From positions 1 through 10,307 of the forward strand of contig CALZMB010000062.1 of the NCBI GenBank assembly GCA_945788485.1: a stretch of DNA of 10,307 bases. Direction: 5' to 3'. The notes under the pieces are model-generated. The model was not told where the DNA came from, did not search any database, and saw only the letters and a list, made by a program, of their open reading frames with translations. Both the position numbers and the translations under genes were made by a program. This document shows positions 1 to 6,900 of the stretch, one piece after another. How positions within the stretch are numbered: the first letter of the stretch is position 1; every line of letters starts with the position of its first letter. This DNA is from an uncultured bacterium (GTDB lineage: Bacteria > Bacteroidota > Bacteroidia > Bacteroidales > Bacteroidaceae).

Positions 1-19
1 GCACATTGTTTATTATCAG

Positions 20-123
20 CTTACTCATCAATTTCATAGTCCAGGTTGATTGTTTACGAAAAACTTACAAAATTTCTTGAGTAAATCATCTTTGTCATTC
101 CTATCTGCCCAAATGTCTTTGTC
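20..123 (-). other. AT-rich tail behind rnr with protein-like remnant
   Basis: This stretch lies directly downstream of the rnr stop and is clearly more AT-rich than rnr. On the minus strand the rnr frame stays open for 29 codons after the TAG, down to a TGA at 34-36, and begins DKDIWADRNDKDDLLKK. In another minus frame, ending at a TAA at 21-23, the sequence reads NLDYEIDE then stop, which resembles the RNase R terminus QLDFTIDE then stop. It could be a decayed gene end, a diverged copy of the rnr 3' end, or chance. No convincing terminator hairpin is visible in it. Confidence 0.3.
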
Positions 124-2268
124 CTACTCGTCGATGGTGAAGTCGAGCTGCCGTTTGTCGATGTTGGCGCGCGCCACTTTGATGCGCACGGCGTCGCCGA
201 GGGCGTAGCGGTTGTGGCGGCGGCGGCCGCGGAGGCAGTAGTTTTTCTCGTCGAACTCATAGTAGTCGTCCTTCAGGTCGCGCATGGGCACCATGCCTTC
301 GCAGTGGTTCTCGTCTATCTCGCAGTAGATGCCGTAGGAGGCTACGCCGGAGATATGCGCGTCGAAGGTCTGCCCGACGTATTTGCTCATGAACTCCACC
401 ATCTTGTAGCGTATGGAATCGCGCTCTGCCTGTGCCGCGAGCTGCTCCATGTCGCTTGAGTGTTCGCAGAGTTCCTCGTATTTCTCTTTGCTTGCCGAGC
501 GTCCGCCCTGCTGGTAGCGGGTGAGCAGGCGGTGTACCATCGTGTCGGGATAGCGGCGGATGGGTGACGTGAAGTGGGTGTAGTAGTCGAAGGCGAGGCC
601 GTAGTGGCCGATGTTATACACAGAATATTTCGCCTTCATCATGGCTCTGAGGGCTACGGTCTCGATGAGTTTCTGCTCTTTCTTGCCTTCCACCTGCCCG
701 AGGAGGTTGTTCAGGGACTTCGTCACCGCGCTCTTCGTGCCCGTCGTCTTCAGTTTGTAGCCGAACTTGACGATGAAGTCGCGGAGCGTATCAAGCTTTG
801 TCGGGTCGGGCATGTCGTGTATGCGGTAGGGCAAGGTCTTGGCTTTCACGCTCTTCGGCACCTTTCCGATGCTCTCCGCCACGGTGCGGTTGGCGAGGAG
901 CATGAACTCCTCGACGAGTTTGTTCGCCTCTTTAGAGATTTTGAAATAGCAGCGCACGGGCACGCCTTTCTCGTCGATGTCGAAGCGCATCTCCTCACGG
1001 TCGAAGTTTACGGCGCCGTTCGCCATGCGCTGTTCGCGCAGCTGCCGGGCGAGCATCCAGAGGGTGTTGATTTCGTCTTTGTAGTCGCCCTCGTTGTTGT
1101 CGATGCGCGCCTGCGCCTCTTCGTAGGTGAAGCGGCGGTCGGACTTGATGACGGTGTGTACGAGTCGCCATGCCTTCACCTTCGCCTCGCTGTCGAGGGT
1201 GAAGATGACGGAGTAGGCGAGTTTCTCCTCGTTGGGCCTTAGCGAGCAGATGAAGTTGCAGAGGCGTTCGGGCAGCATGGGTATGGTGCGGTCAACAAGA
1301 TATACGCTTGTGGCTCTCTGCCGCGCCTCTTTGTCTATCACCGAACCCTCGGTCACATAATGGCTTACGTCGGCGATATGCACGCCAACCTCATACAGCC
1401 CGCCGGGCAGGCGGCGCAACGAGAGGGCGTCGTCGAAGTCTTTCGCGTCGTGAGGGTCGATGGTGCAGGTGAAGACGTCGCGGAAGTCCTCGCGCTCGGC
1501 GTAGTCCGCCTCCGTTATCTCTGCCGACAGCTTCTCGGCGGCGTCCTCCACGTTCTTCGGATAGGTGTATGGCAGGCCGTACTGCGCCAGTATGGCGTGC
1601 ATCTCGGTGGTGTTGTCGCCCGTCTGTCCGAGAATCGCCGCCACTTCGCCCACGATGTGTCCGTGCTCGTCTTGCGGCCATTCAACCACGCGGACAATCA
1701 CCTTGTCGTTCACCGCCGCCTTGTGCAGCAGGCGTTTCGGCACGATGATGTCTTTCGAGAGGTTCTCGCCGTCGGGCTGGACGAAAGCCACGCCGTGCTC
1801 GGTCAGCACTCGCCCGACGAACTGTGTCTTGCTGCGCTTGAGTATCTCAGTCACTACAGCCTCCTTGATGTGGCGGTCGCGGCGTGCCATGAGAGTCACG
1901 CGGACGCGGTCGCCGTCGAGGGCGAACATCGAGTTGCGCTCGGCGACGAAGACGGGCGGCTGGTCGGTGCCGTCCGGCTGGAACGAGTTCTTGCCCGTGC
2001 GCTTGCGGATGAAGGTGCCTTCAAGCACCTGGCCGCTCTGGTTGAGACGGAAGGTGGTGTCGGTGACGCGCGTCAGGAAGTCGTCCCACGACAGCTCCTC
2101 AAGTATGTCGATGGCAAGCATCTTCAGCGGATGCGTATCGAGTTTCAGGTTACGGAAGATGTCCTTCAAAGAGAATGTCTTGTTCGGTTGTCCCTGGAAA
2201 AAAGATGCCAGCAGCTCAGTCAACTGCTTCTTGTTCATCCGTTTTCCGCCTTTTTTTGCCTTTCCCAT
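124..2268 (-). CDS. rnr: Ribonuclease R (RNase II/RNB family 3'-5' exoribonuclease)
   Basis: This is a processive 3'-to-5' hydrolytic exoribonuclease of the cytoplasm that degrades structured RNA such as rRNA and mRNA fragments. The 714-residue protein has the family order: winged-helix-like N-terminus (about 12-76), two cold-shock OB folds (about 80-215), the RNB catalytic domain, then an S1 domain (about 630-714). The metal-binding active site is DPHDAKDFDDA at 271-281, and the second RNB signature HFTSPIRRYPD is at 565-575. The start chosen is the ATG at 2268 (MGKAKKGGKR). An upstream in-frame ATG at 2322 is rejected because the promoter lies between the two. Unlike the 813-residue E. coli enzyme, it ends right after S1 and lacks the basic C-terminal tail. 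It is divergent from the lipid-type operon, and nothing suggests a shared function. Confidence 0.96.
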   Translation of the reverse strand: MGKAKKGGKRMNKKQLTELLASFFQGQPNKTFSLKDIFRNLKLDTHPLKMLAIDILEELSWDDFLTRVTDTTFRLNQSGQVLEGTFIRKRTGKNSFQPDGTDQPPVFVAERNSMFALDGDRVRVTLMARRDRHIKEAVVTEILKRSKTQFVGRVLTEHGVAFVQPDGENLSKDIIVPKRLLHKAAVNDKVIVRVVEWPQDEHGHIVGEVAAILGQTGDNTTEMHAILAQYGLPYTYPKNVEDAAEKLSAEITEADYAEREDFRDVFTCTIDPHDAKDFDDALSLRRLPGGLYEVGVHIADVSHYVTEGSVIDKEARQRATSVYLVDRTIPMLPERLCNFICSLRPNEEKLAYSVIFTLDSEAKVKAWRLVHTVIKSDRRFTYEEAQARIDNNEGDYKDEINTLWMLARQLREQRMANGAVNFDREEMRFDIDEKGVPVRCYFKISKEANKLVEEFMLLANRTVAESIGKVPKSVKAKTLPYRIHDMPDPTKLDTLRDFIVKFGYKLKTTGTKSAVTKSLNNLLGQVEGKKEQKLIETVALRAMMKAKYSVYNIGHYGLAFDYYTHFTSPIRRYPDTMVHRLLTRYQQGGRSASKEKYEELCEHSSDMEQLAAQAERDSIRYKMVEFMSKYVGQTFDAHISGVASYGIYCEIDENHCEGMVPMRDLKDDYYEFDEKNYCLRGRRRHNRYALGDAVRIKVARANIDKRQLDFTIDE

Positions 2269-2287
2269 AGTCTTTTGTATTTTAGTT

Positions 2288-2319
2288 GTTGCAAAGTAAC
2301 AAAATATTTTGTACCTTTG
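2288..2319 (+). promoter_or_regulatory. Promoter of the plus-strand operon (Bacteroidota type)
   Basis: GTTG at 2288-2291 serves as the -33 box and TACCTTTG at 2312-2319 is an exact TAnnTTTG -7 box, with a 20-bp spacer. The expected start site is near 2325. It overlaps the rnr promoter almost base for base, because 2291-2320 is a 30-bp near-palindrome with only two mismatched base pairs. It is the only clear promoter upstream of the gene at 2454, and I see no other good match before the genes that follow. Confidence 0.65.
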
Positions 2320-2323
2320 CAAA
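2292..2323 (-). promoter_or_regulatory. Promoter of rnr (Bacteroidota type)
   Basis: Read on the minus strand, TTTG (complement of 2320-2323) is the -33 box. After a 20-bp spacer, TTACTTTG (complement of 2292-2299) is the -7 box, one base away from TAnnTTTG. Transcription would start near 2285, giving a leader of about 17 nt before the rnr ATG at 2268. This placement excludes the longer reading frame start at 2322. Confidence 0.6.
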
Positions 2324-2324
2324 C

Positions 2325-2453
2325 GTGTTTTATGAAATTTTTGTTATTTATCTCATTTTAACGGACAAAGCTGCCGCGCCACGCCGCGAGAGGGGTGCAG
2401 CGAGAGCAGCCGCCGCAGGCGGAGCGGACTGTCCATGAAAAGATGTTTTCAAT
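2325..2453 (+). other. Structured, GC-rich 5' leader
   Basis: About 130 nt separate the predicted start site from the first operon gene. The first 35 nt are very AT-rich; 2362-2434 is very GC-rich and contains a perfect hairpin (CCGCC-GCA-GGCGG, 2410-2422). GGACA at 2363-2367 can pair with TGTCC at 2430-2434, closing the GC-rich block. A weak hairpin GAAAA-GATG-TTTTC (2437-2450) ends three bases before the ATG. I see no known riboswitch. Any effect on translation is inference. Confidence 0.3.
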
Positions 2454-3464
2454 ATGAATATACTGCTGACGGGAGGTTCAGGATTCATAGGCTCGCACGC
2501 TGCCGAAGCGATGCTTGAGCGGGGCTGGGAGGTATGGTGTGCCGTGCGGCGGAACAGTTCGCGCCGCTTTCTCGGCGACAGCAGGCTGCACATCGTCGAG
2601 ATAGACTTCGGCGACGAGGCGGCTATGGAGGCGGCGTTGCGCGGCGTGCGCTTCGATGCCGTAGTGCATGCCGCCGGAGCCACGAAATGCGTCCGCAAGT
2701 CTGATTTCCACCGCTACAACACCGAGCTCACCGCACGTCTCGTCAATGTCATACAGCGCATCTGCAGCCCTGCCGGTTCTTCAGATGCCGGCCGTCCCCT
2801 GCCACGCTTCATATTCCTAAGCTCGCTCTCCGCCGTCAACAGCATCGAGGGCGAGGCTTTGGGCAAGCCCACCGCCTACGGAGCGTCGAAGCGCGAGGCG
2901 GAGAAGATTGTAGAGCAGAGCCGACTGCCGTGGGTGATACTGCGGCCGACTGGCGTCTATGGGCCGCGCGAGCGGGACTATTTCATGATGGTGCAGACGC
3001 TATGCAGACACATCGACTTCGCCGCCGGCTTCTCGCCGCAGCACATCACGTTCGTGTATGTCGCGGATGTCGTGCAGGCTATCATGCTCGCCGTGGAAGG
3101 CGAGGCAGAGAAGGTCGCCGGACACATTTTCACGCTCTCTGACGGAGAGACATACACCTCGCGAGACTTCTCGCGCCTCATCACCGACGAGCTGTCGGCG
3201 CTGAAGGGCAAGAAGCACCGGGTGTGGCGCGTCACGGCTCCGCTCTTCGTCCTGCGCGCCATCTGCTGGGGCGGAGACATCCTCATGCGCGTCACGGGAA
3301 AGGCGGTGACGCTGAACAACGACAAATACAACATCCTCAGCCAGAGCGACTGGCGATGCGACATCTCCGCGTCGCGCCGCCTGCTCGGCTTCAAGCCGGA
3401 AGTGAAACTCGCCGAGGGAGTGCGCCGAACTGTGCTTTGGTATAAGCAGAACGGCTGGATATAA
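2454..3464 (+). CDS. Extended SDR NAD(P)-dependent reductase/epimerase, possibly a ketosphinganine/ketoceramide reductase
   Basis: This is a 336-residue Rossmann-fold oxidoreductase of the extended short-chain dehydrogenase class. The nucleotide-binding motif TGGSGFIGS is at 6-14, the acidic residue ending beta-strand D51 is present, and a serine region SSLS at 123-126 precedes the catalytic YGASK (Y142, K146). RPTGVYGPRE at 164-173 is the usual substrate-loop signature. The C-terminal third (about 235-336) resembles dihydroflavonol-reductase-like members more than sugar-nucleotide epimerases. Bacterial sphingolipid reductases (Caulobacter CerR, B. thetaiotaomicron BT_0972) belong to this class, and the downstream acyltransferase and PAP2 protein fit that role, but sequence motifs alone do not fix the substrate. 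A sugar-nucleotide or sterol-like substrate remains possible. It is the first gene of the operon, and its stop codon lies inside the target duplication of the MITE-like element. Confidence 0.85.
   Translation: MNILLTGGSGFIGSHAAEAMLERGWEVWCAVRRNSSRRFLGDSRLHIVEIDFGDEAAMEAALRGVRFDAVVHAAGATKCVRKSDFHRYNTELTARLVNVIQRICSPAGSSDAGRPLPRFIFLSSLSAVNSIEGEALGKPTAYGASKREAEKIVEQSRLPWVILRPTGVYGPRERDYFMMVQTLCRHIDFAAGFSPQHITFVYVADVVQAIMLAVEGEAEKVAGHIFTLSDGETYTSRDFSRLITDELSALKGKKHRVWRVTAPLFVLRAICWGGDILMRVTGKAVTLNNDKYNILSQSDWRCDISASRRLLGFKPEVKLAEGVRRTVLWYKQNGWI
3461..3464. repeat. Left copy of ATAA target-site duplication
   Basis: ATAA abuts the left terminal repeat and recurs at 3658-3661 against the right terminal repeat. 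Its last three bases are the TAA stop of the upstream reductase. The surrounding DNA is AT-rich, so a chance 4-bp match is possible. Confidence 0.5.
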
Positions 3465-3657
3465 GGTGGGTTCTATAAATGCGCTTTGTCAGATTTTGAG
3501 ATTGTTTTTGAGGACAAATTGCAAGTAGGAGAGTGGAGCGTAGCGGGCTACGTGACCGATACGACTTGCAATTTGTACCAAAAAGAATCCAAAAGATGGC
3601 AAAACGTCATGACATAAATACTCGTTGATTTTACGGTGGGCATTTATAGAACCCACC
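3465..3657. mobile_element. 193-bp MITE-like element with perfect terminal inverted repeats
   Basis: The left end GGTGGGTTCTATAAATGC (3465-3482) is the exact reverse complement of the right end (3640-3657). The element is flanked by ATAA on both sides (3461-3464 and 3658-3661), which looks like a 4-bp target-site duplication. It encodes no transposase, so if mobile it would be moved in trans by an IS with matching ends. Deleting it and one ATAA copy leaves the upstream stop codon intact and restores a 17-nt gap to the next gene, matching the tight spacing of the other operon genes. The right end is also a local hairpin (GGTGGG 3635-3640 with CCCACC 3652-3657). The IS family is not identified. 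Confidence 0.75.
3514..3576. repeat. Nested inverted repeat / long hairpin in the MITE core
   Basis: ACAAATTGCAAGT (3514-3526) pairs perfectly with ACTTGCAATTTGT (3564-3576). At the centre CGTAGC (3539-3544) and GCTACG (3547-3552) form a second perfect stem. Together they give a 63-nt hairpin that would be present in the operon mRNA between the first and second genes. No U-run follows, so it does not look like a simple terminator. It may act as an RNA processing or stabilising structure, or as the folding core of the element. Confidence 0.65.
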
Positions 3658-3661
3658 ATAA
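3658..3661. repeat. Right copy of ATAA target-site duplication
   Basis: This ATAA directly follows the right terminal inverted repeat and matches the left copy. It is followed by further TAA repeats, so the exact duplication length (3-4 bp) is slightly ambiguous. Confidence 0.5.
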
Positions 3662-3678
3662 TAATAAAGCAATCAGCA

Positions 3679-4641
3679 ATGTCTATAAAAAATATCTTCA
3701 CAATAGAGGCACGGCCTGTCAAAGGACCACTCATACACGAGTGGGTGATCTACGCCTACGCCCTGCTGACCCTCTGCATCGTACTCGTCTGCGCCACAAG
3801 CTATCCCGACCCCGAGGCAATGATATGGACCCGCGTGCGCCTCGTCACCATCACACTCGCGCTATGGGGGCTCTACAGACTCGTCCCCTGCCCCATGACG
3901 ATGGCGGTGAGAGTGCTGGCGCAGGTGGTGCTGCTCGGCGAATGGTATCCCGACACATACGCGCTGAACCGCATACTGCCCAATTTCGACCCGCTTGTCG
4001 CAGGATGGGACCAGGCGATATTCACCTCACAGCCCGCTCTGACATTCAGCGAGACAATGCCGTGGCTATGGTTCTCAGAACTGATGTATCTCGGATACGC
4101 TTCCTACTATTTCATGTCCGTCATCATACCGCTGCTATTCTTCTTCCGCTTCTACGACAAATTCGTCGAGACAGGAGGCATCATCGTCACATCCTTCTTC
4201 CTCTTCTATCTCATCTACGTCATTTTCCCTGTCGCCGGACCGCAGTACTATTTCCAGGCGATAGGCATCGACAACGCATTGGCAGGCATCTTCCCGGATG
4301 TCGGCACATACTTCACCACACACCAAGAGTGCCTGCCGCTGCCAGGCAATGACGGACCGTTCCGCGCCATAGTGCAGGTGGCGCACGACGCAGGAGAACG
4401 CCCCACAGCCGCATTCCCGTCAAGCCATGTCGGCATAGCGACAGTGCTGCTGCTGCTCGGAGCGAGATACTGCCGGATGCGACGCAGGTGCACATTGCTC
4501 AAATGGTTCGTCCCGCTATACATACTGCTCTGTTTCTCGACAGTATATATCAAGGCACACTACGCCGTTGACGCCATGGCAGGCCTCGTATTCGGAACGG
4601 TGTTCTACTTCATTCTCGAACAACTATACAGAAGAAAATGA
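3679..4641 (+). CDS. PAP2-superfamily integral membrane protein, AUR1/PAP2_3-like
   Basis: This is a 320-residue polytopic membrane protein with hydrophobic segments at roughly 22-40, 56-70, 140-157, 166-184, 250-262, 276-290 and 296-313. The catalytic PAP2 residues are FPSSH at 246-250 and AHYAVD at 293-298 (nucleophile H294, D298). A family-style FPVAGPQYYF lies at 183-192. The classical first PAP2 motif KxxxxxxRP is not evident, as in inositol-phosphorylceramide synthases of the AUR1 type, which move a phospho-headgroup between lipids through a phospho-histidine. It may be a lipid phosphatase or a headgroup transferase; the choice is inference. The ATG at 3679 is preferred because the in-frame ATG at 3625 lies inside the MITE. 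Its last bases overlap the next gene by ATGA, suggesting translational coupling. Confidence 0.85.
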   Translation: MSIKNIFTIEARPVKGPLIHEWVIYAYALLTLCIVLVCATSYPDPEAMIWTRVRLVTITLALWGLYRLVPCPMTMAVRVLAQVVLLGEWYPDTYALNRILPNFDPLVAGWDQAIFTSQPALTFSETMPWLWFSELMYLGYASYYFMSVIIPLLFFFRFYDKFVETGGIIVTSFFLFYLIYVIFPVAGPQYYFQAIGIDNALAGIFPDVGTYFTTHQECLPLPGNDGPFRAIVQVAHDAGERPTAAFPSSHVGIATVLLLLGARYCRMRRRCTLLKWFVPLYILLCFSTVYIKAHYAVDAMAGLVFGTVFYFILEQLYRRK

Positions 4642-5711
4642 AAATAGCTTTCGACGCAAAACGATACTATCACAACAATACGGGGCTGGGGAACTACTCG
4701 CGCACACTCGTAGGCTGCCTGCAACGGCTTTTCCCGGACAACAGCTACATGCTCTACGACGCGCCGCCGCTGCCCCGCACCTTCTCACTCGCACACAAGG
4801 CGAAGCGCGAGGGGTGCGACTTATTCCACGGCTTGTCAAACGAGCTGCCGCTGCGCCTGCCTGACAACATGCCGACAGTCGTCACAATGCACGACGTGGC
4901 ATGGCGAACATTCCCGGACATGTATCATGCAGCCGACCGCGTCATCTACGACTTCAAATACGGCAGGGCATGCCGCAACGCCACGCACGTCGTGGCTATA
5001 TCCGAATCAACAAAGCGAGACGTCATGCGGTTCTACGGCGTGCCGGAAGAGAACATCAGCGTCATCTGCCAGCCCGTGCAGGAGTTCTACTACAACCCGC
5101 TGCCGGCAGAAGAGGCAGAGACAGCCATCAGCAAACGTTTCAACGGCTCGCTGCCCCGCGATTTCATCCTGTATGTCGGGTCAATCAACTCACGCAAGAA
5201 CCTCATCAGCCTCATCGACGCACTCGCGCTCATCAAACCCGGAAACCGCCCATTCCTGCTCGTCGTAGGCAACGGAAGAGCCTACCGCAACCTCGTAGAG
5301 CAGCGCATCGCGCAACACAAGCTCCAGAACAGCGTCAGCATAGCAACCGACATACACAACAACACACTCCTGCAAGCCCTCTACGCAAAGGCGCGCATCT
5401 TCGTCTATCCGTCGTTCTACGAAGGCTTCGGGCTGCCAGTCGTCGAAGCAGCGCTGCAACAGACACCTGTCATCACAACAACAGTATCCTCACTGCCGGA
5501 AGCAGCAGGGCCAGACGCCTGCCTCATCGACCCGCACAGCCCTGACGCGGCAGAACAGATGGCACACCACATCGCTGAACTCACAGCCGACAACGAACTC
5601 AACCAGCGCATAGGGAAAGAAATGGAGCAATACGCACGCACACATTTCGACCCAACCCTACTCACAAACCAAATGATGCAGCTATACAAACGCCTCGCCG
5701 GCAACATCTGA
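4638..5711 (+). CDS. GT4-type glycosyltransferase (GT-B fold)
   Basis: This 357-residue retaining glycosyltransferase of the family 4 type transfers a sugar from an activated nucleotide sugar to an unidentified acceptor. The N-terminal half has the acceptor-side glycine loop NNTGLGNYSR (13-22). The C-terminal donor-binding half starts with ILYVGSINSRKNL (177-189), where R186 and K187 are the expected phosphate contacts. It carries the EX7E motif in YPSFYEGFGLPVVEA (257-271), with E262 and E270. There is no signal peptide or membrane segment, so it is probably cytosolic or peripherally membrane-bound. The start overlaps the PAP2 stop by 4 bp. In this context a lipid acceptor is plausible: B. 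fragilis alpha-galactosylceramide synthase is also GT4-type. An O-antigen or capsule role cannot be excluded, though no other polysaccharide genes are nearby. Confidence 0.9.
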   Translation: MKIAFDAKRYYHNNTGLGNYSRTLVGCLQRLFPDNSYMLYDAPPLPRTFSLAHKAKREGCDLFHGLSNELPLRLPDNMPTVVTMHDVAWRTFPDMYHAADRVIYDFKYGRACRNATHVVAISESTKRDVMRFYGVPEENISVICQPVQEFYYNPLPAEEAETAISKRFNGSLPRDFILYVGSINSRKNLISLIDALALIKPGNRPFLLVVGNGRAYRNLVEQRIAQHKLQNSVSIATDIHNNTLLQALYAKARIFVYPSFYEGFGLPVVEAALQQTPVITTTVSSLPEAAGPDACLIDPHSPDAAEQMAHHIAELTADNELNQRIGKEMEQYARTHFDPTLLTNQMMQLYKRLAGNI

Positions 5712-5744
5712 ACACAACCGACACGAAACAAAACAACACACAAT

Positions 5745-6884
5745 ATGTCAGACATTATTATAAAAGAGGTAAAGACAAACAAAGACCTCGACCGTTTCAT
5801 ACAATTCAACTACGACCTCTACAAAGGCAACCCATACGCCGTACCAGAACTCTACATCGACCTGAAAGCGACCTTCTCGCCAAAGAAAAACGCCGCACTC
5901 GAGTTCTGCGACTTCCAGCTCTTCACTGCCGAACGAGACGGGAAAACAGTCGGACGAGTCGCTGCCATCATCAACAACCGCGCAAACGAGGCGTGGAACA
6001 CACTCAACGTGCGATTCGGATGGATAGACTTCATCGACGACTATGATGTCAGCTCTAAACTGCTCGACACAGTGGCAGAATGGGGAAAGGCACGCGGAAT
6101 GAACACCATGCAGGGACCGATGGGATTCATCGACTTCGACAGAGAAGGAATGCTCATAGAGGGATTCGACAAAATAGGCACCATGTCCACACACTACAAC
6201 TATCCATACTATCCAGAACACATGCAACGCTACGGCATGGAAAAGGAAATCGACTGGATAGAAAGGTTAGTGCAGGAACCGGAAAAAGTGCCAGAGAAAT
6301 TCGCGCGAATAGCAGAAATAGCAGCGAAACGCTCCAACCTGCACGTCAAGAAGCTAAAAAACATGAAAGAGGTGCACGAAAAAGGCTACGGAAAGAAAAT
6401 CTTCGACCTCATCAACGAGAGCTACTCGCCGCTCTTCGGCTACTCACGACTCACCGAGAAACAAATCCAGCAACTCGTCAATACATACCTGCACCTCATC
6501 GACCTACGTATGCAGACACTCGTCATGAACGAGGACGAAGAGCTCGTAGGCGTCGGACTGTCAATGCCAAGCATCGTGAAAGCACTGCAGAAATCAGGCG
6601 GAAAACTGTTCCCCTTCGGATGGTGGCACCTGCTGAAATCACTCAAGTGGAAACACGAAGAATGTGTCGAGCTGCTGCTCATCGCAGTGCGGCCCGACTA
6701 TCAAGGCAAAGGCGTCAACGCACTGCTCTTCAACGACCTCATACCCATCTACGGCAAGATGGGATTCAAATGGGCTGAGACAAACCCGCAGCTCGAAGAC
6801 AACTACCAGTCAGCCGCACAATGGGAATACCTCAGCCCCAAAATCGTGAAACGCCGCCGCTGCTTCCGCGTCGCCCTCACCTGA
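5745..6884 (+). CDS. Large GNAT-type N-acyltransferase, candidate ceramide synthase (bCerS-like)
   Basis: This 379-residue protein is about twice the size of a simple GNAT. The C-terminal half has a clear acyl-CoA-binding motif A, LLIAVRPDYQGKGVNALLF (311-329), with the pyrophosphate loop Q320-G-K-G323; N325 replaces the usual second glycine. The N-terminal half (about 55-150) contains a second GNAT-like block (DGKTVGRVAAIINNRAN followed by helices and QGPMGFIDFDREG), suggesting tandem GNAT folds. Bacterial ceramide synthase bCerS of Caulobacter is a GNAT-like enzyme that N-acylates a sphingoid base. This gene's size and reductase/PAP2 neighbours suggest the same, but I cannot confirm homology here. 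It is otherwise an uncharacterised acyltransferase. It sits 33 nt behind the glycosyltransferase, in a spacer with almost only A and C; no Shine-Dalgarno is visible. Confidence 0.85.
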   Translation: MSDIIIKEVKTNKDLDRFIQFNYDLYKGNPYAVPELYIDLKATFSPKKNAALEFCDFQLFTAERDGKTVGRVAAIINNRANEAWNTLNVRFGWIDFIDDYDVSSKLLDTVAEWGKARGMNTMQGPMGFIDFDREGMLIEGFDKIGTMSTHYNYPYYPEHMQRYGMEKEIDWIERLVQEPEKVPEKFARIAEIAAKRSNLHVKKLKNMKEVHEKGYGKKIFDLINESYSPLFGYSRLTEKQIQQLVNTYLHLIDLRMQTLVMNEDEELVGVGLSMPSIVKALQKSGGKLFPFGWWHLLKSLKWKHEECVELLLIAVRPDYQGKGVNALLFNDLIPIYGKMGFKWAETNPQLEDNYQSAAQWEYLSPKIVKRRRCFRVALT

Positions 6885-6900
6885 TTTTCACCATCCAACC

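Noticed and set aside
574..1242. Long plus-strand frame (222 codons) antisense to rnr
   Set aside because: It is an antisense shadow of a conserved GC-rich gene whose catalytic motifs are all in the minus frame; no family features are seen in the plus frame.
2269..2322. 18-residue N-terminal extension of RNase R
   Set aside because: It includes the predicted promoter and start site, and the family N-terminus fits the ATG at 2268.
1360..2361. Long plus-strand frame (333 codons) antisense to rnr, crossing the promoter
   Set aside because: It runs opposite the RNase R catalytic and RNA-binding domains and through the divergent promoters, with a composition typical of shadow frames.
3489..3734. 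Minus-strand 81-codon frame across the MITE-like element
   Set aside because: It begins inside the PAP2 gene and follows the inverted repeats; such frames recur wherever the element is copied and show no domain.
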